From the NCBI GenBank assembly GCA_045594705.1, contig JAZNZB010000090.1, positions 65,384 to 129,383 on the forward strand: DNA of 64,000 nucleotides, read 5' to 3'. A model generated the notes under the pieces. That model made no database searches, had not been told where the DNA came from, and was given only the letters and a program-made list of their open reading frames with translations. Source of the DNA: SVQP01 sp045594705 (GTDB lineage: Bacteria > Bacillota > Clostridia > Oscillospirales > CAG-272). Position 1 is the stretch's first letter. Each line of letters begins with the position of its first letter. Below are positions 8,820 to 17,909 of the stretch, in pieces. A program made the translations under genes and the position numbers.

Positions 8820-9433
8820 TAAAGATTGCACTCCCCAAAGGCCGACTTGGAGATAAGGTTTTGGCTATGTTTGAAAATGCCGGTTATCCCTGTCCCGAGA
8901 TTCATACACCTTCAAGAAAACTCGTGTTTTCTACAGACAAGGTTTCTTACTTTTTTGTCAAGCCCTCTGATGTTCCCATTTACGTAGAACGCGGGGTGGC
9001 GGATATTGGTGTTGCGGGCAGCGATATTCTGGTGGAATACGAGCCTGACGTTTATTCGCTTTTGGACCTTGGAATCGGCAAATGCAGACTTTGCATGGCT
9101 GCAAAAGAAGATTTCGAGGACGACCCGGCAAATCCGCTTCGTGTAGCAACCAAATTCAAAAATACCGCTGCCAGATATTATGCATCATGCGGCAGAACCA
9201 TTGATATCATCAAACTCAACGGTTCTATTGAGCTTGCTCCCATTCTCGGACTTTCCGACGTCATCGTGGATATCGTGGAAACCGGAACCACACTCAAGGA
9301 AAACGGACTGGTGGTCAAGCAAGAGATCTTGCCGATCAGCGCCAGATTGATCGCAAATAAATCCGCTTATAAATTTAACAGTACCGAAATTACTGAGCTT
9401 CAGCAAAAGCTGCAAGCTCAAAGAGAGGGATAA
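8816..9433 (+). CDS. hisG: ATP phosphoribosyltransferase, short form
   Basis: Catalyses the first committed step of histidine synthesis, joining PRPP and ATP to give phosphoribosyl-ATP. At 205 residues it is the short form that lacks the C-terminal regulatory domain and depends on HisZ, encoded just upstream. Visible motifs are IALPKGRLGDKVL at the N-terminus, RGVADIGVAGSDIL, and the PRPP-binding loop DIVETGTTLKENGL near residue 145. The start codon lies inside the end of hisZ, with GGAGG nearby. hisD follows after three bases. Confidence 0.95.
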   Translation: MIKIALPKGRLGDKVLAMFENAGYPCPEIHTPSRKLVFSTDKVSYFFVKPSDVPIYVERGVADIGVAGSDILVEYEPDVYSLLDLGIGKCRLCMAAKEDFEDDPANPLRVATKFKNTAARYYASCGRTIDIIKLNGSIELAPILGLSDVIVDIVETGTTLKENGLVVKQEILPISARLIANKSAYKFNSTEITELQQKLQAQREG

Positions 9434-9436
9434 ACC

Positions 9437-10711
9437 ATGATTCGCATTTTTGATTTTAATTCCGTTTCTGATGAAGAGATCTTCGGACGTACGCAAAATG
9501 CATTCAACGTAGAAGACATCGTTTCTGAAATCATTTCTACAGTAAGAGCCGAAAAAGACGCTGCTCTCCTGGCATATACTGAAAAGTTTGATAAGGTCAA
9601 GCTTGCTTCCCTGCAGGTTTCCGAGCAAGAGATAGCCGACGCATTTGCAAATGCTGACCCCGAGTTCATTCGCGTTATGCGTGACGCGGCTGCCAACATT
9701 GAGGCTTATCATAAAAATCAGGTCAGACAGGGCTTTGAGATCAAAAAGGACGGTGGCATCATTCTCGGACAGAAAATCACCCCTCTTGCAAAGGTTGGTA
9801 TTTACGTTCCGGGAGGTACTGCTGCATATCCTTCTACCGTGCTGATGAACAGCATTCCCGCAAAGCTTGCAGGCGTTGGTGAGATCGTTATGGTCACGCC
9901 TCCTGCAAAGGACGGCCTGGTCAATCCCGCTATCCTCTGTGCAGCAAAAATCGCAGGCGTGGACAAAATCTTCAAGATCGGCGGCGCACAAGCGGTTGCA
10001 GCACTTGCATACGGCACCGAGTCGGTTCCTTGCGTGGATAAGATCGTAGGCCCCGGCAACGCATTCGTTGCTGAAGCAAAGAGACAAGTTTACGGCAAGG
10101 TTGCCATCGATATGATCGCAGGCCCTTCCGAAATTCTTGTACTTGCAGACGGCAAATCCAACCCTGCATTTGTTGCTGCCGACCTGCTCTCGCAGGCCGA
10201 GCATGATAAAATGGCAAGTGCGGTTCTGGTCACGGACAGTGCTGAGCTTGCACAGGCTGTTCAAGCAGAAGTTGAGGCGCAACTGGCTGTTTTGCCCCGC
10301 TACGAGATCGCCCGTCCTTCCATTGACAATTTCGGGAAGATCATCGTTTGCTCTGATTTGTGGCAAGCGATCGAGGTTGCCAATCGCATTGCTCCTGAGC
10401 ACCTTGAGATTTGTGTGGACGATCCTTTTACCTATCTTGAAAAGATTGAGAATGCAGGATCTGTCTTCCTCGGTCGTTATTGCCCCGAGGCGCTTGGTGA
10501 CTATTATGCGGGCACTAACCACACGCTCCCCACAAGCGGTACGGCAAGATTCTCCAGCCCATTGTCGGTAGACGATTTCATCAAGAAGATCGCGTACACC
10601 TACTACGATCAGAACGCTATACAGAAAGCAGCACCCGATATTGCGCTCTTTGCCCGCAAGGAAGGCTTGGAGGCGCACGCAAGAAGTGCTGAGGTCAGGA
10701 TCAAAAAATGA
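9437..10711 (+). CDS. hisD: Histidinol dehydrogenase
   Basis: A zinc- and NAD-dependent enzyme that oxidises L-histidinol to L-histidine in two steps, the end of the pathway. The 424-residue length is typical. Motifs include VGIYVPGGTAAYPSTVLM, the nucleotide-binding GPGNAFVAEAKRQVYG, IDMIAGPSEILVLAD, LSQAEHDK, and the catalytic HLEI and NHTLPTSGTARFSSPLSVDDF segments with the zinc and base histidines. It is tightly packed in the operon, three bases after hisG and overlapping hisC by four bases. Confidence 0.96.
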   Translation: MIRIFDFNSVSDEEIFGRTQNAFNVEDIVSEIISTVRAEKDAALLAYTEKFDKVKLASLQVSEQEIADAFANADPEFIRVMRDAAANIEAYHKNQVRQGFEIKKDGGIILGQKITPLAKVGIYVPGGTAAYPSTVLMNSIPAKLAGVGEIVMVTPPAKDGLVNPAILCAAKIAGVDKIFKIGGAQAVAALAYGTESVPCVDKIVGPGNAFVAEAKRQVYGKVAIDMIAGPSEILVLADGKSNPAFVAADLLSQAEHDKMASAVLVTDSAELAQAVQAEVEAQLAVLPRYEIARPSIDNFGKIIVCSDLWQAIEVANRIAPEHLEICVDDPFTYLEKIENAGSVFLGRYCPEALGDYYAGTNHTLPTSGTARFSSPLSVDDFIKKIAYTYYDQNAIQKAAPDIALFARKEGLEAHARSAEVRIKK

Positions 10712-11763
10712 GCAAGTATTTTTCCCGCAAGCCGGGTGAGCTACAGGCATACGTTCCGGGTGAACAACCGAGAAATATGCAGTCACTGATTAAGCTCAAC
10801 ACAAATGAATCCCCTTTTCCACCTGCTGAAAACGTAACGGAAGCTGTTTTGAAAGCAACGAATAAGGCGAATCTTTATTGCGATCCTTCCATGCTGGCCG
10901 TCAGGCAGCAGCTTGCAAGCGTGTACGGGTTGACACCCGATCACTTTACTCTCGGAAACGGTTCAGATGAGCTGTTATCTTTTGCATTTCTGGCTTTTTG
11001 CAATGCACAAACGGGGGCTGCATTTGCAGATATTACTTACGGCTTTTACAGCGTGCTTTCCCGCCTTTATGCGACGGATACAAAAATAGTCCCTTTAGAT
11101 GAAAAGTACTGCATCAACCCTATTGATTATGCAGGCTTAGGCAGAACTGTTTTTATCGCCAACCCCAATGCTCCCACGGGCATTGCTTTGACTCTTGATC
11201 AAATTGAACAGGTTTTGATCTCAAATCCGGATAATGTCGTGGTCATCGACCAGGCATACGTGGATTTTGGTGCAGACTGTGCGATTCCTTTGGTGGAAAG
11301 ATATGAGAACCTTTTGGTTATTAACACCTTTTCCAAATCCCGCAGCTTTGCAGGTGGACGTGTCGGTTTTGCCGTTGCACAGCCTTCACTGATTGCTGAT
11401 CTTGAAACAATCCGAAACTCGATCAACCCCTATAACGTTAATGCGCTTTCTCAGGTCGCTGCATGTGCGATTCTGGAAAATAATGACTATTACATGCAAA
11501 ACTGCAGAATTATCGCGCAAAACCGCGAATACCTGACTGAGCAACTGTCCTTGCTCGGCTTTGAGACTCTTCCCTCCAAAACCAACTTTGTCTTTACCAA
11601 GCATCCGGCAATTTCCGGAGAACAGCTCTATCTTGGGCTTAAAGAAAAAGCAATCCTCGTCCGTTATTTCAATGCTCCGAGAATCAGCGATTTTTGCCGC
11701 ATCACCATTGGCACCAAGGAGCAAATGGACGCATTACTAAGTGCTATCAAATCCTTGATCTGA
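10708..11763 (+). CDS. hisC: Histidinol-phosphate aminotransferase
   Basis: A PLP-dependent class I/II aminotransferase that turns imidazole-acetol phosphate into histidinol phosphate. Motifs: IKLNTNESPFPP near residue 29, the phosphate-loop TLGNGSDELL, NPNAPTG, DQAYVDFG, and the PLP lysine in TFSKSRSFAGGRVG near residue 210. The 351 residues fit the family. Its start overlaps the stop of hisD. The pathway still needs a histidinol-phosphate phosphatase, and none is in this cluster, so a PHP- or HisN-type enzyme elsewhere is likely. Confidence 0.94.
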   Translation: MSKYFSRKPGELQAYVPGEQPRNMQSLIKLNTNESPFPPAENVTEAVLKATNKANLYCDPSMLAVRQQLASVYGLTPDHFTLGNGSDELLSFAFLAFCNAQTGAAFADITYGFYSVLSRLYATDTKIVPLDEKYCINPIDYAGLGRTVFIANPNAPTGIALTLDQIEQVLISNPDNVVVIDQAYVDFGADCAIPLVERYENLLVINTFSKSRSFAGGRVGFAVAQPSLIADLETIRNSINPYNVNALSQVAACAILENNDYYMQNCRIIAQNREYLTEQLSLLGFETLPSKTNFVFTKHPAISGEQLYLGLKEKAILVRYFNAPRISDFCRITIGTKEQMDALLSAIKSLI

Positions 11764-11777
11764 AAGGAAACATAAAC

Positions 11778-12365
11778 ATGAGAACATGGGAAATCAACAG
11801 AAAAACAAATGAAACCGAAATTTCGCTGAAGTTCAACCTGGACGGTGTCGGCCAAAGTCAGATTCAAACAGATTGCGGTTTTTTGGCCCACATGCTGACA
11901 TTGTTTGCCAAGCACGGCGGCTTTGATCTTGAACTCATCTGCAAAGGCGACAGCGAGGTGGATTTCCACCACACTGCCGAAGACATTGGCATTTGCCTTG
12001 GTGACGCATTTGCAAAGGCGCTGGGCGATTGCAAGGGTATTTGCAGATATGGCGATATCATTCTGCCCATGGACGAAGCACTGATGCTTTGTGCGGTGGA
12101 CATTTCCGGACGTCCGTATCTCGGATACAGTGTTGATATCCCGGCAGCACGTGTCGGTGACTTTGATACCGAGCTGGCTGAGGAATTCTGGCTTGCGTTC
12201 GTTCGTCGTGCGGGCATTACCCTCCACCTGCAGATGCTTGCAGGAAAGAATTCGCATCACATTATTGAAGCCGAATTCAAGGCTGTTGCGCGTGCACTTG
12301 CAAAGGCCTGTGCAATCGACGCAGCAAAAGCTGATCAAATTCCCTCCACGAAAGGCGTATTATGA
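11778..12365 (+). CDS. hisB: Imidazoleglycerol-phosphate dehydratase
   Basis: A Mn-dependent dehydratase making imidazole-acetol phosphate. I start it at the ATG at 11778, preceded by AAAGGAAA, which gives 195 residues as in monofunctional HisB; the frame is open farther upstream but there it overlaps hisC. Metal-binding motifs are VDFHHTAEDIGI and GKNSHHIIEAEFK. The usual FLDHML is FLAHML here: Ala37 replaces a strongly conserved Asp, while the metal-binding histidines are kept. No phosphatase domain is fused. It overlaps hisH by four bases. Confidence 0.93.
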   Translation: MRTWEINRKTNETEISLKFNLDGVGQSQIQTDCGFLAHMLTLFAKHGGFDLELICKGDSEVDFHHTAEDIGICLGDAFAKALGDCKGICRYGDIILPMDEALMLCAVDISGRPYLGYSVDIPAARVGDFDTELAEEFWLAFVRRAGITLHLQMLAGKNSHHIIEAEFKAVARALAKACAIDAAKADQIPSTKGVL

Positions 12366-12991
12366 CAACCATTATCGATTACGGCGTTGGAAACCTGTTT
12401 TCTCTTGCCTGCTCACTTGAAAAGATCGGTGAGCAGACAGAGGTGACATCGGATGCCGAAAAAATCATGAATGCCGAAAGAATTATACTGCCCGGCGTTG
12501 GTGCATTTGAGGATGCTGCCAAGAAACTCAAAGAAAGTGGGCTTGACAAAGTGGTACTTTCCAAAGCCGCTGCAGGCACGCCCATTCTCGGTATCTGTCT
12601 TGGCATGCAAATGCTGTTTGATAAAAGCTATGAATTCGGTGAGCATCAAGGCCTTGGGCTGATTCCGGGCAGTATCAAGCCGATTGCCCCTGTTATAGGG
12701 GGACTCAAATCTCCGCAAATGGGCTGGAACAGTCTGATCTTCCCCTCTGACAAGCCCAAGCACCCAATTTTCAAGTACGTCAATCAAGGTGATTACGTTT
12801 ATTTCGTGCATTCCTATGCTGCCATGGACTGTGACGCATCCGTGACGGCATTGACCGAATACGGTGCACTTCTGACCGCAGCAGCTTGCTACGGTAACGT
12901 ATGCGGCACACAATTCCATCCCGAAAAGAGCGGTAACGTAGGCCTTGCGATCCTGCGTGCATTTACCGAGATTCCTACAACACAACCTTAA
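12362..12991 (+). CDS. hisH: Imidazole glycerol phosphate synthase, glutaminase subunit
   Basis: A class I glutamine amidotransferase that releases ammonia from glutamine and passes it to HisF. The 209 residues show IDYGVGNLFSLACSLE at the N-terminus, the nucleophile Cys in ILGICLGMQML, and the His-Glu pair in GTQFHPEKSG. QMGWNSL and VYFVHSYA are also typical. It overlaps hisB by four bases, and hisA follows after a 13-base gap. Its partner hisF lies two genes downstream. Confidence 0.95.
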   Translation: MTTIIDYGVGNLFSLACSLEKIGEQTEVTSDAEKIMNAERIILPGVGAFEDAAKKLKESGLDKVVLSKAAAGTPILGICLGMQMLFDKSYEFGEHQGLGLIPGSIKPIAPVIGGLKSPQMGWNSLIFPSDKPKHPIFKYVNQGDYVYFVHSYAAMDCDASVTALTEYGALLTAAACYGNVCGTQFHPEKSGNVGLAILRAFTEIPTTQP

Positions 12992-13004
12992 TTTGGAGAA
13001 TATT

Positions 13005-13724
13005 ATGATTCTTTTTCCCGCAATTGATCTCATAGACGGTAAAGCGGTGCGCCTATACAAGGGCGATTACGCACAAATGACCGTATATAGCGATGACCCC
13101 GTATCCGTCGCAAGATCGTTTGAACAAGCAGGCGCGACTCATCTGCACGTTGTGGACCTGCAAGGTGCGCGTGACGGCGGCACTCCCAATTTTATGACCG
13201 TTTCCAATATCATCGGGAACACTTCCCTTTGCGTTGAGATAGGCGGCGGCATCCGCGACATGGATACTGTTGAAAAATACTTGAATGCAGGAGCGTTTCG
13301 TGTCATTCTGGGCACGGCTGCACTAACCGACCCCGAGTTTCTTGTGCAAGCAGTTGCCAAATACGGTGACAGAATTGCCGTAGGTGCAGATCTGCGCGAT
13401 GGCATGGTGGCAACAAACGGTTGGTTAGAAACCTCTCAGGTCAGCGGTTATGAGTTTATCGAAAACATGCAAAAAGTTGGCGTAAAGGTCATCATTTGCA
13501 CCGATATATCCAAAGACGGTGTGCTTGGCGGCACAAACCGTGCGCTGTATCGATCTCTGCAGGATAAGTTCCCTGACATGATGTTCACCGCCTCGGGCGG
13601 CATTTCGGATCTTGAAACCGTCAAAGCGCTCAATGACATGAATATGTACGGAGCGATCCTTGGAAAAGCACTCTACACAGGTGCGCTGGATCTTGCCACG
13701 GCAGTCAGGGAGGTGACAACATGA
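13005..13724 (+). CDS. hisA: ProFAR isomerase
   Basis: A TIM-barrel isomerase that opens the ribose of ProFAR to give PRFAR. The start at 13005 has GGAG eight bases upstream and gives 239 residues, the normal size; the frame also runs upstream into hisH but lacks a better site. Motifs: FPAIDLIDGKAVRLYKGDY with the catalytic Asp, VEIGGGIRDMDTVEKYL, VILGTAAL, CTDISKDGVLGGTN with the second Asp, and ASGGISDLE with the phosphate loop. It overlaps hisF by four bases. Confidence 0.95.
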   Translation: MILFPAIDLIDGKAVRLYKGDYAQMTVYSDDPVSVARSFEQAGATHLHVVDLQGARDGGTPNFMTVSNIIGNTSLCVEIGGGIRDMDTVEKYLNAGAFRVILGTAALTDPEFLVQAVAKYGDRIAVGADLRDGMVATNGWLETSQVSGYEFIENMQKVGVKVIICTDISKDGVLGGTNRALYRSLQDKFPDMMFTASGGISDLETVKALNDMNMYGAILGKALYTGALDLATAVREVTT

Positions 13725-14479
13725 TCACCAAGCGAATTATTCCCTGTCTTGACGTCAAGGACGGACGCGTTGTCAAGGGCGTCAATTTCGCAGGCTTGCG
13801 CGACGTCAACTCACCTGTGGAGCTTGCCAAGTATTACAGTGACAACGGCGCTGACGAGCTTGTTTTTTACGATATCGCGGCATCGGCAGCAGAACGAGCC
13901 CTGTTTACCGACATTCTGACAGAAACGGCTAAAGAGGTGTTTATTCCGCTGACCGTGGGCGGTGGCATCAATTCCCTTTCGGATTTTGAGCGCGTGCTCG
14001 CTTGCGGTGCGGACAAGGTCAGCGTCAATACCGGCGCGATCAAAAACCCCGATCTGATCTACGCCGCGGCAAGAAAGTACGGCAGTCAATGCGTGGTGCT
14101 CTCGGCTGATATCAAGCGCGTGGACGGCGTTTTCCGTGTGTTTGCCAAGGGCGGACGCGAAAACACGGGCATCGAGGCCTTGGAATGGCTCAGACGTGCC
14201 GAGGAGAACGGTGCGGGCGAGATCGTGGTCAATTCGATCGACACGGACGGCGTCAAGCAAGGCTTTGACCTTGAAATGCTGGAGCAGGTCTGCAATACGG
14301 TCAACGTACCCGTGATTGCCTCGGGTGGCGCGGGCTGTGTACAGGACTTTGTGACACTGTTCAAGTCTGTGCCCGGTGTTGATGCGGGTCTTGCCGCATC
14401 GGTATTCCATTTCGGAGAAATCAAAATCCCCTCGCTCAAGCAGAGTCTGCACGAGCAAGGGATCATCGTAAGGAGATAG
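13721..14479 (+). CDS. hisF: Imidazole glycerol phosphate synthase, cyclase subunit
   Basis: A TIM-barrel cyclase that uses ammonia from HisH and PRFAR to form imidazole glycerol phosphate and AICAR, linking histidine to purine synthesis. The 252 residues start with RIIPCLDVKDGRVVKGVNF, containing the catalytic Asp. They continue with PLTVGGGINSLSDFERVL, DKVSVNTGAI, the second Asp in NSIDTDGVKQGFDLEML, and VIASGGAG. Codons in this part of the operon are more GC-rich than in hisZ, but there is no sign of transfer. hisIE follows after two bases. Confidence 0.96.
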   Translation: MITKRIIPCLDVKDGRVVKGVNFAGLRDVNSPVELAKYYSDNGADELVFYDIAASAAERALFTDILTETAKEVFIPLTVGGGINSLSDFERVLACGADKVSVNTGAIKNPDLIYAAARKYGSQCVVLSADIKRVDGVFRVFAKGGRENTGIEALEWLRRAEENGAGEIVVNSIDTDGVKQGFDLEMLEQVCNTVNVPVIASGGAGCVQDFVTLFKSVPGVDAGLAASVFHFGEIKIPSLKQSLHEQGIIVRR

Positions 14480-14481
14480 TT

Positions 14482-15129
14482 ATGTTAGAAATCAAGGATT
14501 TGAAATTTGATCAGAACGGTCTGATCCCTGCCATCGTCGTGGACGCGCAGGACGGCAAGGTTCTGATGCTGGCTTATATGAACGCAGAGAGTCTGCAGAT
14601 CACCATGGAAGAAGGCACGACCTGCTTCTGGTCGCGCTCCAGACAAGAGCTTTGGAGAAAAGGCGAAACGTCGGGCAACAAGCAGCACGTGCTGTGCATC
14701 AAGGCGGACTGCGACCGCGACACGCTGACCGTGCTTGTTACCAAGGATGGTCCCGCCTGCCACACGGGCGCGGAAACCTGCTTCAACGACCTGCTTTACA
14801 CAAGTGGTACAGAAGCTCCCTTCTCGCTCAATACGCTTGAAGCATTGCTTGCGGACAGACGTGAAAAGATGCCCGAGGGCTCTTATACCACTTACCTGTT
14901 TGCCAAGGGTATGGATAAGATTCTCAAGAAGGTGGGCGAGGAATCCACCGAGGTCATCATCGCGGGCAAGAATCAGGATAAGGCCGAGGCCATTTACGAG
15001 ATCGCAGACCTTGCCTATCACGTCATGGTCATGATGAACGAAATGGGCATTTCGGTTGACGAGGTTAAGGCAGAGCTTGCGTCCAGGCATATCATTGACC
15101 ATAAGGTCAAGCAGGAAAAGATGAAATAA
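14482..15129 (+). CDS. hisIE: Bifunctional PRA-CH cyclohydrolase / PRA-PH pyrophosphohydrolase
   Basis: A fusion that carries out steps two and three of the pathway. Residues 1-115 are HisI, with VLMLAYMN, TCFWSRSRQELWRKGETSGN, the metal-binding DCDRDTL and the Cys-containing HTGAETCF. Residues 118-210 are HisE, an all-helical MazG-like NTP pyrophosphohydrolase, with YLFAKGMDKILKKVGEESTE and the EIADLAYH helix. AGGAG (14471-14475) precedes the ATG. It is the last gene of the operon and is followed by a terminator. Confidence 0.95.
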   Translation: MLEIKDLKFDQNGLIPAIVVDAQDGKVLMLAYMNAESLQITMEEGTTCFWSRSRQELWRKGETSGNKQHVLCIKADCDRDTLTVLVTKDGPACHTGAETCFNDLLYTSGTEAPFSLNTLEALLADRREKMPEGSYTTYLFAKGMDKILKKVGEESTEVIIAGKNQDKAEAIYEIADLAYHVMVMMNEMGISVDEVKAELASRHIIDHKVKQEKMK

Positions 15130-15135
15130 GGAAGC

Positions 15136-15164
15136 AGGCACTCGCAATAAAGCGAGTGCCTTTA
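15136..15164 (+). terminator. Terminator of the his operon
   Basis: A perfect 10-bp stem (15136-15145 with 15152-15161), a 6-base loop and a short T run. Confidence 0.85.
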
Positions 15165-15172
15165 TCAATTCA

Positions 15173-15379
15173 TTGCAGCATGCGCCGATCATCCGCAACT
15201 TCTATTTTCGCGACAGTAAGTGCCGTGACGAGGATTACCGCAAGGCTATGAACGAGCTAACATCCTTCTCTTTCACGGCGAAAAACCTGCATGACGACGC
15301 GGCTGATTCCCTTGCCATGATGGCGGGGTATCTGTCTGAGAGACCTAAGGTGGTCACGGTGGCAAAGAGACCGTTTTGA
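15173..15379 (+). pseudogene. Phage terminase large subunit, C-terminal relic
   Basis: A 68-codon open stretch that lacks a proper start and matches only the end of a phage large terminase. FYFRDSKCRDEDYRKAMNEL corresponds to the short strand-helix before the end of the nuclease domain. The motif NLHDDAADSLAMMAGYL contains the conserved HDD-DSLA signature of terminase C-termini. It begins right after the his terminator, so most of the gene is deleted. The natural stop at 15377-15379 is kept and followed by a terminator. A portal-protein head is found 2.5 kb downstream on the same strand, in the order expected in a phage packaging module. Confidence 0.75.
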
Positions 15380-15386
15380 TATAGCA

Positions 15387-15414
15387 AAACGCCCCCAAAA
15401 TCGGGGGCGTTTGT
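15387..15414. terminator. Terminator after the terminase relic / lipoprotein gene
   Basis: A perfect 10-bp stem AAACGCCCCC / GGGGGCGTTT with a 6-base loop. It has T-rich flanks on both sides and can serve both the plus-strand relic and the converging lipoprotein gene. Confidence 0.85.
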
Positions 15415-15452
15415 TGTTTATAATCCTATAACAATATTTCCAAACCATAAAG

Positions 15453-17693
15453 TTACGGTGATTTACCGTCCTCGCCATGTGAAGGATGAACGGAAATGGT
15501 TGCTGTGACTGTCGTATAGCCATAGCCGATTAACACGAATGCTTCAAGATCAGTCACGTTGCCTTGCTTATCGATTGTATAGCTTTCCAAGGTAATGACA
15601 GGCTCTGCAAAATCACTGCTAAGATGCTGATTAACAAAAACCTCAATGGCATCAATCAATGCCTGGTCACTGTCAATCTTCTCAAAGGTATAGCTTGCAC
15701 TCTCGATCGCCTCCTTGGCTTTTTTCGCAGGATCAATTTCGTAATTCTCCAGAACGGTCACTGTATACGGCGATTGCAAAGCAGCATTAACTGCTGCCTG
15801 AGCAATTTGCGTATACTCTACAGGCAATTCCCCAAACACAGGTGATTGGGGAACGTCGATGAATGTTCCTCCATCAATCCACAGTTCCTCGGGGATGAGA
15901 TATTTTGCAAAGGTTTGCGCAACGATATAACCACCAAAAGTGTATGCTATATGTACGTCATCACGCTGGAGACCGATCACGGTTTCTTTATCGTCCGAAT
16001 AATTCAGCAACCCCAGATACGTTGTTCGGGCATTTTGAACAGCTGTACCGACTGGAATAACGCCATCAAAGCTTCTGCGCGTTCTATTTCCTTTGTATTC
16101 CATGAGTTGCTTAGTCATGGCTACAATCTGCTCATATTCGGTAAGCCCTGCGTTCAAAGTTGTCGTATCGGTTGATTTCTGCCAAATCATATAGTAATAT
16201 ATTTTTGCTTCCGGAGCATTTTCCGAAACGTAATCAAGCATATACGGAACAGAATTCTCTATGGGCAGAAAAGCTGCATCTTCTCCCTCCAGTCCTGTTG
16301 CCAAGCCCGAATTCACTTCTGGGAAAAAGCCCTGTACTGTCACAGCATCCCATTGCTTGAGAGATATAATGTCGCTAAGCTTATGAAGCGGTTCATCGTC
16401 ATAGACCCATATGCCTGTCTCGGCCTCGTAATATCGATGCTTATATGAGGGTTCATCGGAAGACACCTGTGTTGCATGCCACGCAAGTGTTTTGGCTGCA
16501 TTAATTGCCAAATGTACATCCACCTTTGTATTTTCGCCCAGCAGGGACTTAATCTGCTCGCAAAGTTGTCTAGCTGCATCATGTGAAAAACTATTACCGA
16601 TCAGCAATATGCGGTAAGGTCTTGCATCGGTAAAATCCTCCACATAACTTGCACCACAACCACAGCTATACGTAGTAAATCCTCCCTCTGTATACGTCGG
16701 TTCAGTCACATTCTCATCAAAATCATGCATATGCCCATCTGTAAATTCAATTATGATCTGTTCATTATCATAATCGTCAAGCGTAATCGTCCCCCAAGTA
16801 TCTCCCGATTTCTTGCCAATAGAAATAGCCAACAAGCCATCAGTATGAATAACGTATTCTCCTGTTCCTGTCACCCACGGTCCAAGGCTCAGCCACTCGT
16901 TTGATTGACTGCTTGACACGATGTTGAAAATCATTTGCAGACCGTCAAGATCATAGTGAATTACAGTTCCTGCGCTAACGTAGATCAATTCACCAACGCG
17001 AAGTCGTGTCGTTGAGTTATGTTCCTGACCGTAATAGTACGAGCCTTGCTCTATGTCAAATTTTGAGATCTCCAAATAATTGCCATCGGGATCAATCTGA
17101 TAACAATTCGTGCATTTACCATGAACATAGATATGCCCCATTGCGTCCACATAGTCCGTTACATATGAATCACCGCAAATGCAGCTATGGTTGGTATAGC
17201 CCTGCTCGGTGCAGGATGCAGGAGTAATAACAATATCATAATCGTGCGCGATCTTATCGATTAATCCTGTTTCGGAGTGATTGCAGATTACGCAAAAACG
17301 TATTTTCATGCCGGTTTGCGTGCACGTGGGAGCAATAACAACGAACCAATCACTATACATGTGCGTACATTCAGGTTTTTCTGGAATATATACGGGATCA
17401 AGAACTGTACCATCAGTCAGCGTAATGATCAAACGACCTTGCTCATCAACTTCAATCTTTTCAATGGTAGCACCCGTTTCACCCTGCTCGCCTTGCTCGC
17501 CCTTTTCACCTTGGATGCCCTGCTCGCCTTGCTCGCCCTTTTCACCTTGGATGCCCTGCTCGCCCTGCGGGCCTTGTTCGCCTTGGATGCCTTGCTCGCC
17601 CTGCGGGCCTTGCGCTTCCTGTGTGTCACAAGCTGTCAAAAGCACCGAAAGCATCAGCAGACAAGCCAAAACCATAAAAGCCAATTTCTTCAT
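15453..17693 (-). CDS. Collagen-like DUF4886 surface lipoprotein
   Basis: A 746-residue secreted lipoprotein. The signal peptide ends at lipobox Cys22. Residues 29-73 are 15 uninterrupted Gly-X-Y triplets (GPQ, GEQ, GIQ, GEK), which can form a collagen-like triple-helical stalk. Residues 109-205 carry Cys-pair repeats of the Clostridia surface type (TCTQTG...CVICN, CTEQGYTNHSCICG), and a further copy lies near 340. From about 358, RILLIGNSFSHDA and DDVHIAYTFGGY mark a DUF4886 SGNH-hydrolase-like domain, probably an esterase acting on acylated glycans. GGAGGA lies five bases before the ATG at 17693, so the upstream ATG at 17711 is not used. The gene sits between two phage relics and points against them. 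Confidence 0.85.
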   Translation of the reverse strand: MKKLAFMVLACLLMLSVLLTACDTQEAQGPQGEQGIQGEQGPQGEQGIQGEKGEQGEQGIQGEKGEQGEQGETGATIEKIEVDEQGRLIITLTDGTVLDPVYIPEKPECTHMYSDWFVVIAPTCTQTGMKIRFCVICNHSETGLIDKIAHDYDIVITPASCTEQGYTNHSCICGDSYVTDYVDAMGHIYVHGKCTNCYQIDPDGNYLEISKFDIEQGSYYYGQEHNSTTRLRVGELIYVSAGTVIHYDLDGLQMIFNIVSSSQSNEWLSLGPWVTGTGEYVIHTDGLLAISIGKKSGDTWGTITLDDYDNEQIIIEFTDGHMHDFDENVTEPTYTEGGFTTYSCGCGASYVEDFTDARPYRILLIGNSFSHDAARQLCEQIKSLLGENTKVDVHLAINAAKTLAWHATQVSSDEPSYKHRYYEAETGIWVYDDEPLHKLSDIISLKQWDAVTVQGFFPEVNSGLATGLEGEDAAFLPIENSVPYMLDYVSENAPEAKIYYYMIWQKSTDTTTLNAGLTEYEQIVAMTKQLMEYKGNRTRRSFDGVIPVGTAVQNARTTYLGLLNYSDDKETVIGLQRDDVHIAYTFGGYIVAQTFAKYLIPEELWIDGGTFIDVPQSPVFGELPVEYTQIAQAAVNAALQSPYTVTVLENYEIDPAKKAKEAIESASYTFEKIDSDQALIDAIEVFVNQHLSSDFAEPVITLESYTIDKQGNVTDLEAFVLIGYGYTTVTATISVHPSHGEDGKSP
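17475..17609 (-). repeat. Tandem repeat coding for Gly-X-Y collagen-like triplets
   Basis: About 135 bases of imperfect tandem 9- and 45-base units inside the lipoprotein gene. The frame is kept throughout. Such repeats can change length by slippage. Confidence 0.85.
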
Positions 17694-17909
17694 TTCTTCC
17701 TCCAAAATCAAAAAACCATTTATAACAAAAATGATAATTTAATATTATTTTATCACTTTTCCCATAATATGTAAATGCAACTATCATACAAATATAATGA
17801 TAAATAATTGTGTAAATCCGCCATTGGCATTTCGTGCTTTTACTAAAATGCTACATCTAGTATTGGTAGGGTTTACTACATCAACATTTGGTGTTATAGT
17901 ACAGATAGA

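Noticed and set aside
9185..10786. 533-codon minus-strand frame opposite hisD
   Set aside because: It is a mirror of the well-supported hisG-hisD coding sequence and shows no domain of its own.
15173..15379. Reading the terminase relic as a functional small gene
   Set aside because: It begins at a TTG without a ribosome site, matches only the terminase C-terminus and follows a terminator directly.
17475..17609. Short regular repeats that could look like a CRISPR array
   Set aside because: The units are 9 and 45 bases with no unique spacers and translate to Gly-X-Y triplets in frame. No cas genes are present in the window.
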